Positions 15,536 through 18,975 of a DNA stretch of 18,975 nucleotides are shown piece after piece (the first letter of the stretch is position 1; each line of letters starts with the position of its first letter). The notes beneath the pieces are model-generated. The model was not told the DNA's origin and searched no databases. It saw nothing but the letters and a program-made list of their open reading frames with translations. The stretch is from Candidatus Aminicenantota bacterium (lineage in GTDB: Bacteria; Acidobacteriota; Aminicenantia; JAMOAD01): positions 1 to 18,975 of the forward strand of contig JAMOUT010000103.1 of assembly GCA_027061995.1 (NCBI GenBank), given 5' to 3'. The position numbers and the translations under genes are program-made.

Positions 15536-15844
15536 TAATTATGAATGATGAATGCTGAGTTTTGAAGTGTAAGTGAAGATCCGCCATTGAGGGATGATTT
15601 TTTAAAATTGTACCGACATTCGGAGGGAGTATCAGAAAAAATAGCAAAATCTATTAACAAAACCTCGAAGTATCAAAGCCTCATAAGCCCATAGCACTGA
15701 GAATCAATCATGAGCCAATTTTGAGTTGAGCTATTATTAAGCTAATAATAATCTCAATAAATTTTAGTATATTAGTGAAAAAATATAACATAATCACTCG
15801 GATATCGTATTATATATAATAAATAAAATATATCGGAGGTTTTT
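15536..15844. other. 309-bp gene-free stretch between the AI-2E permease gene and the beta-propeller gene
   Basis: The first part (about 15541-15720) is slightly richer in G+C (about 37% by count) than its surroundings. It has a stop-free run at 15566-15691 (about 42 codons, no ATG), which could be a fragment of an old gene or an interspersed repeat, or chance. The opening ATGAATGATGAATG resembles short repeats seen in intergenic DNA of some AT-rich bacteria. A hairpin lies at 15726-15757. The last 80 bases are very AT-rich, include a TATAAT-like box at 15815-15820 with no matching -35, and end with a strong GGAGG ribosome site at 15835-15839. Confidence 0.5.
15726..15765 (+). terminator. Hairpin, possible terminator of the plus-strand operon
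   Basis: TTGAG (15726-15730) and TATTATTA (15732-15739) pair with TAATAATA (15743-15750) and CTCAA (15753-15757) around a three-base loop AGC, with a small internal mismatch. The stem is followed by TAAATTTT. It is almost entirely A-T in the upper stem and lies 190 bases beyond the last stop codon, so it is a weak candidate terminator. No better one is visible before it. Confidence 0.4.
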
Positions 15845-18709
15845 ATGAAGAAAAAATATTTTGTAATTTTAATTGTTTTATTAATTGTTTTGCCATTGGT
15901 GGCAAGCTCGAAAACCATTGATAAAGACAATTTATTGATGAAAAGGGTTAATAAAACACCGACTAAACCGATAGTCAGATTAAATAATTATAAAAAACAT
16001 CTTCTAATGCAAAATAATTCCATTTTTAAAAATCTGAAATGGAAGATGATAGGTCCTTTTGAAGTAAGCGGAAGAATAACGGATATAGCGGTCCCGAGTG
16101 ATAAACCTTATGTTTATTATGTTGCGGCGGCTTCGGGAGGTGTATGGAAAACAGATAATAATGGTATAACATGGACACCTGTATTTGATAGAGCACCTTC
16201 CATAAGTATAGGAGATATTGCTATCGCACCGTCCGATTCAAACATCATATATGTTGGTGCGGGTGAAAACAATAGTTCCCGAAGTTCATATTCGGGAACA
16301 GGTATTTACAGAAGTGATGATGGCGGAAAAACATGGAAACATCTCGGTCTTTCCGATACTCATCATATAGGCAGAATAATAGTTGACCCGAAAAATCCCG
16401 ATATCGTATATGTTGCGGCAATAGGTCATCTTTATACTTACAATAGTGAAAGAGGGGTTTTTAAAACAACCGATGGCGGAAAAACATGGAAAAAAATATT
16501 ATATCTGAATGATAAAACAGGGGCTATTGATATTGCCATAAATCATAAAAATCCCAATATTTTATATGCCGCTATGTGGGAAAGAGACAGAAGAGCTTGG
16601 AATTTTGTTGAAAGCGGAGAGGGAAGCGGAATATATAAAACCACGGATTCCGGAACACACTGGGTAAAACTTACCAATGGTTTACCTTCGGGGAAAGTGG
16701 TAGGAAGAATCGGGCTTTCAATATATGAAAATAATCCCGATATTATTTATGCTGTTATTGATAATCAGGAAAAGGTGCCTGTGAAAAAATCAAAAAAAGA
16801 TAATGACAGAATAACAGCATTAAAAGTCAGACACATGACAAAACAGGAATTTATCTCTTTGGGAAAAGAGAAGATTTCTGAATTTCTTAAATCATACCAT
16901 ATCCCCAAAGAATATACTCCGTGTAAAATAATAGAACTATTGAAATCAAATAAGATAACCACAAAAGATATAGCGGAGTATGTTATGGATGCTGATAAAG
17001 CTTTATATGAAACAAGCATTAAAGGAACGGAAGTTTATGTAAGTAAAGACGGAGGAAACAGTTGGGTAAAAACAAACAAAGGTAAGATTAAAAGGATGGC
17101 CGTTACATACGGGTATTATTTCGGTCAGATAAGGGTTAATCCCAAAAACTATAAAGAGATTTATATAATGGGCGTTCCCATAATGAAATCAGTTGACGGG
17201 GGAAAAACTTGGAAAAATACGGGAGGAAAAGGTGTTCACGGAGATTTTCATGCTTTATGGATAGATCCTTTATTCACCAATCATATTATAGTCGGGAATG
17301 ACGGAGGGGTTAATATATCTTATGACGGAGGAAAGAATTGGATAAAAGTGAAAACTCTTCCGATATCTCAGTTTTATACCATTAACTATGATTTTAAAAA
17401 ACCTTATAATGTTTACGGAGGCCTTCAGGATAATGGAGTTGTTATGGGTTCAAGTGTCAATAGTCAACGAGATTATAAAAAATGGAAGATGATATACATG
17501 GGTGACGGAGGTTTTGTGGAGATGGATCATAATGATGAAAATATTGTGTATGCGGAGTATCAGTTCGGAAATATTTCAAGATTAAATTTGAAAAACAAAA
17601 GTTCTAAATTCATTAAACCCTATTCTAAGATAGGGGAGCCAAAGTTAAGATTCAATTGGATAACCCCCTTTATTGTTTCCCATTATAATTCACAGATACT
17701 GTATTTCGGAGCTAACAGATTATTTAAATCTTATAACCGAGGTGATAAATGGTATCCGATTAGTCCTGATTTAACAACAAACCAAAAACCTCAGGGAGAT
17801 GTTCCCTTCAGCACAATCACAACAATATCCGAATCTCAGATTAAACCCGGGTTATTGCTTGTGGGAACAGATGACGGATTGGTATGGATAACGCAAAATG
17901 ACGGGGCGACATGGAAAAAGATAGTCAAAGGTTTACCTCACGGAAAATGGGTTTCAAGAGTGGTTTCTTCCAAATATGGTTTAAGCAGGGTTTATGTTGC
18001 ATTAAACGGTTATAGAGATGATGATTTTAAAAGTTATATTTTTATGTCGGATAATTACGGTCTTTCTTATAGATCCATAAAAGGTAATCTTCCGGATGAA
18101 CCCGTTAATGTAATAGGTGAGGACCCTTTTATTGAAAATATTTTATATGTTGGAACTGATTCGGGGGTTTTTGTAAGTCTGGACAGAGGTAAGAATTGGC
18201 ATTCATTGAATACTAATCTTCCCGATGTTGCTGTTCATGATTTGAAAATCCATCCGAGAGAAAGGGATTTGATTATAGGAACTCACGGAAGGTCAGCATA
18301 TATTTTAAATGTTAAACCTATTGAAAAACTGACAAACAGTGTTCTCAAAAAAGATTTTTATCTTTTTGATATAAAAGATACTCCCGTGAATTATTTTGAT
18401 AATTTTGATTATTATTATCTTTCAACTCAACCTGTAATTTATTATTATCTGTCGTCGGACTCAAAAATAAAAATTGAGATATTTAATTCCAAAAACAAAT
18501 CATTATTAAAGAAAGAGATAGAAGCGAATAAAGGGATTAACATATATAATCTTAATCTTAATTCAATTTTGGGAAGAAGAGTTATTCCTCAGGTTCTTAA
18601 TGTTAAATTTACGGTTAATGGTAGGATTTATCAAAAACCATTAAAAATAGTTAAAAGCAAACTCCCTTTTAATCCTTTCGGACAAGTGGAAGCGGAAGAG
18701 GGGATCTGA
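15845..18709 (+). CDS. Secreted sortilin/VPS10-type beta-propeller protein with Asp-box (BNR) repeats
   Basis: The 954-residue protein has a clear signal peptide (MKKK, hydrophobic run to about 20, Ala-Ser-Ser) and no lipobox, so it is exported to the periplasm or beyond. About eleven Asp-box motifs (S/T-x-D-x-G-x-x-W) are visible at 103-110, 157-164, 208-215, 266-273, 400-407, 449-456, 492-499, 629-636, 683-690, 735-742 (degenerate) and 778-785. They indicate two beta-propellers or one large one of the Sortilin_N class. A helical charged insertion occupies about 318-392. A beta-rich tail (835-945) follows the propeller. Databases often call such proteins glycosyl hydrolases, but catalytic residues for that are not evident, and binding or structural roles are equally possible. 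A strong GGAGG site precedes the ATG. It begins after a 309-base gap, so it is probably transcribed separately. Confidence 0.85.
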   Translation: MKKKYFVILIVLLIVLPLVASSKTIDKDNLLMKRVNKTPTKPIVRLNNYKKHLLMQNNSIFKNLKWKMIGPFEVSGRITDIAVPSDKPYVYYVAAASGGVWKTDNNGITWTPVFDRAPSISIGDIAIAPSDSNIIYVGAGENNSSRSSYSGTGIYRSDDGGKTWKHLGLSDTHHIGRIIVDPKNPDIVYVAAIGHLYTYNSERGVFKTTDGGKTWKKILYLNDKTGAIDIAINHKNPNILYAAMWERDRRAWNFVESGEGSGIYKTTDSGTHWVKLTNGLPSGKVVGRIGLSIYENNPDIIYAVIDNQEKVPVKKSKKDNDRITALKVRHMTKQEFISLGKEKISEFLKSYHIPKEYTPCKIIELLKSNKITTKDIAEYVMDADKALYETSIKGTEVYVSKDGGNSWVKTNKGKIKRMAVTYGYYFGQIRVNPKNYKEIYIMGVPIMKSVDGGKTWKNTGGKGVHGDFHALWIDPLFTNHIIVGNDGGVNISYDGGKNWIKVKTLPISQFYTINYDFKKPYNVYGGLQDNGVVMGSSVNSQRDYKKWKMIYMGDGGFVEMDHNDENIVYAEYQFGNISRLNLKNKSSKFIKPYSKIGEPKLRFNWITPFIVSHYNSQILYFGANRLFKSYNRGDKWYPISPDLTTNQKPQGDVPFSTITTISESQIKPGLLLVGTDDGLVWITQNDGATWKKIVKGLPHGKWVSRVVSSKYGLSRVYVALNGYRDDDFKSYIFMSDNYGLSYRSIKGNLPDEPVNVIGEDPFIENILYVGTDSGVFVSLDRGKNWHSLNTNLPDVAVHDLKIHPRERDLIIGTHGRSAYILNVKPIEKLTNSVLKKDFYLFDIKDTPVNYFDNFDYYYLSTQPVIYYYLSSDSKIKIEIFNSKNKSLLKKEIEANKGINIYNLNLNSILGRRVIPQVLNVKFTVNGRIYQKPLKIVKSKLPFNPFGQVEAEEGI

Positions 18710-18738
18710 TTTCTAATTTAACATTAAAAAATAAAAAA

Positions 18739-18975
18739 TTGATTTCAGGTGGAAGTTTTAAAACATGTAAATATTTTTTACTTTTAATTTTTATATTTAT
18801 GGCAGGTTGTAATAAAGGGAATAAAAGACAAACCATAAGGAAAATAATCATAAAACCCAGAATGATAAAATCTATTATATTAATTCGTAAAAAGATAATA
18901 GGGAAATATTTAAGACCTCTTCAATTACTTGAAGGAATTAACGGAGAGATATTACTTGTTTATGAGCATGAAAAA
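18739..18975 (+). CDS. Putative lipoprotein, 3' end outside window, start uncertain
   Basis: A reading frame continues to the window edge and encodes a hydrophobic run (YFLLLIFIF) followed by a good lipobox, Met-Ala-Gly-Cys, at 18799-18810. It then has a very basic segment and a stretch that reads like folded protein (LRPLQLLEGINGEILLVYEH). No ATG lies upstream in this frame. TTG at 18739 gives an 11-residue n-region before the hydrophobic core and is used here. The frame is open further back, past the stop of the preceding gene at 18709. A GAGGGG ribosome-like site at 18698-18703 would suit an ATT at 18709. It lies close behind the beta-propeller gene and is likely co-transcribed with it. 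The family cannot be named from about 56 mature residues. Confidence 0.6.
   Translation, partial: MISGGSFKTCKYFLLLIFIFMAGCNKGNKRQTIRKIIIKPRMIKSIILIRKKIIGKYLRPLQLLEGINGEILLVYEHEK

Noticed and set aside
15566-15691. Stop-free 42-codon run as a real small gene
   Set aside because: It has no ATG or GTG, no ribosome site, and its length is within chance for three frames; kept only as a possible remnant in the findings.
15809-15820. 12-bp palindrome ATTATATATAAT containing a TATAAT box before the beta-propeller gene
   Set aside because: No -35 match at 16-18 bases upstream and the DNA is almost pure A/T, so neither a promoter nor an operator can be supported.
1-18975. CRISPR arrays, tRNA or rRNA genes, transposases, phage or toxin-antitoxin genes
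   Set aside because: I looked on both strands and saw no regularly spaced repeats, cloverleaf-like sequence or recognisable mobile-element protein.

Overview
The window is AT-rich bacterial DNA (about one third G+C by eye) and gene-dense, with short gaps and many stop/start overlaps. It suggests a diderm bacterium. An outer-membrane beta-barrel C-terminus ends in an aromatic residue at the left edge, and there is a heptose-type nucleotidyltransferase beside an O-antigen-type ABC exporter. An exported protein with S-layer homology (SLH) domains and a lipobox-bearing lipoprotein are also present. The sequence alone does not fix the phylum; a poorly sampled low-GC diderm lineage is a reasonable guess. 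I saw no rRNA, tRNA, CRISPR array, insertion sequence or phage gene.

Layout. (1) 1-2200, plus strand: the 3' end of a beta-barrel gene, then a DEAD-box RNA helicase with its own promoter and a terminator hairpin. (2) 2170-8050, minus strand: a tightly coupled seven-gene operon. In transcription order it runs zinc-ribbon/FHA protein, membrane protein of the alkaline-phosphatase superfamily, D-aminoacyl-tRNA deacylase, TrmN6-like methyltransferase, Wzm-type permease, Wzt-type ATPase with a carbohydrate-binding tail, and RfaE2-type nucleotidyltransferase. (3) 8051-8314: a divergent control region with two near-consensus sigma-70 promoters pointing outward and perfect inverted repeats between them. 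(4) 8315-15535, plus strand: an eight-gene run of unknown 125-aa protein, AMMECR1, DUF4388 protein, miaA, hflX, TPR/SLH protein, pgsA and an AI-2E family permease. (5) 15536-15844: a gene-free stretch with a hairpin and a possible sequence remnant. (6) 15845-18975: a large secreted sortilin/Asp-box beta-propeller protein, then a lipoprotein gene cut off by the window edge.

How the genes fit together. The minus-strand operon mixes envelope polysaccharide export (Wzm/Wzt, RfaE2, possibly the membrane phosphatase-like protein) with tRNA quality control and modification. The plus-strand operon mixes tRNA modification (MiaA), ribosome rescue (HflX), phospholipid synthesis (PgsA) and envelope attachment (SLH protein). 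Signalling-type modules (FHA and DUF4388) sit close to the two sides of the divergent promoter.

The point most worth a second look is the membrane-anchored phosphatase-superfamily protein at 5862-7529. It keeps the fold signatures, but every canonical catalytic or metal-binding position I can align except one histidine is replaced. The divergent promoter region, with a predicted leaderless mRNA and paired palindromes, comes next. I did not find an obvious new multi-gene defence or mobile system.
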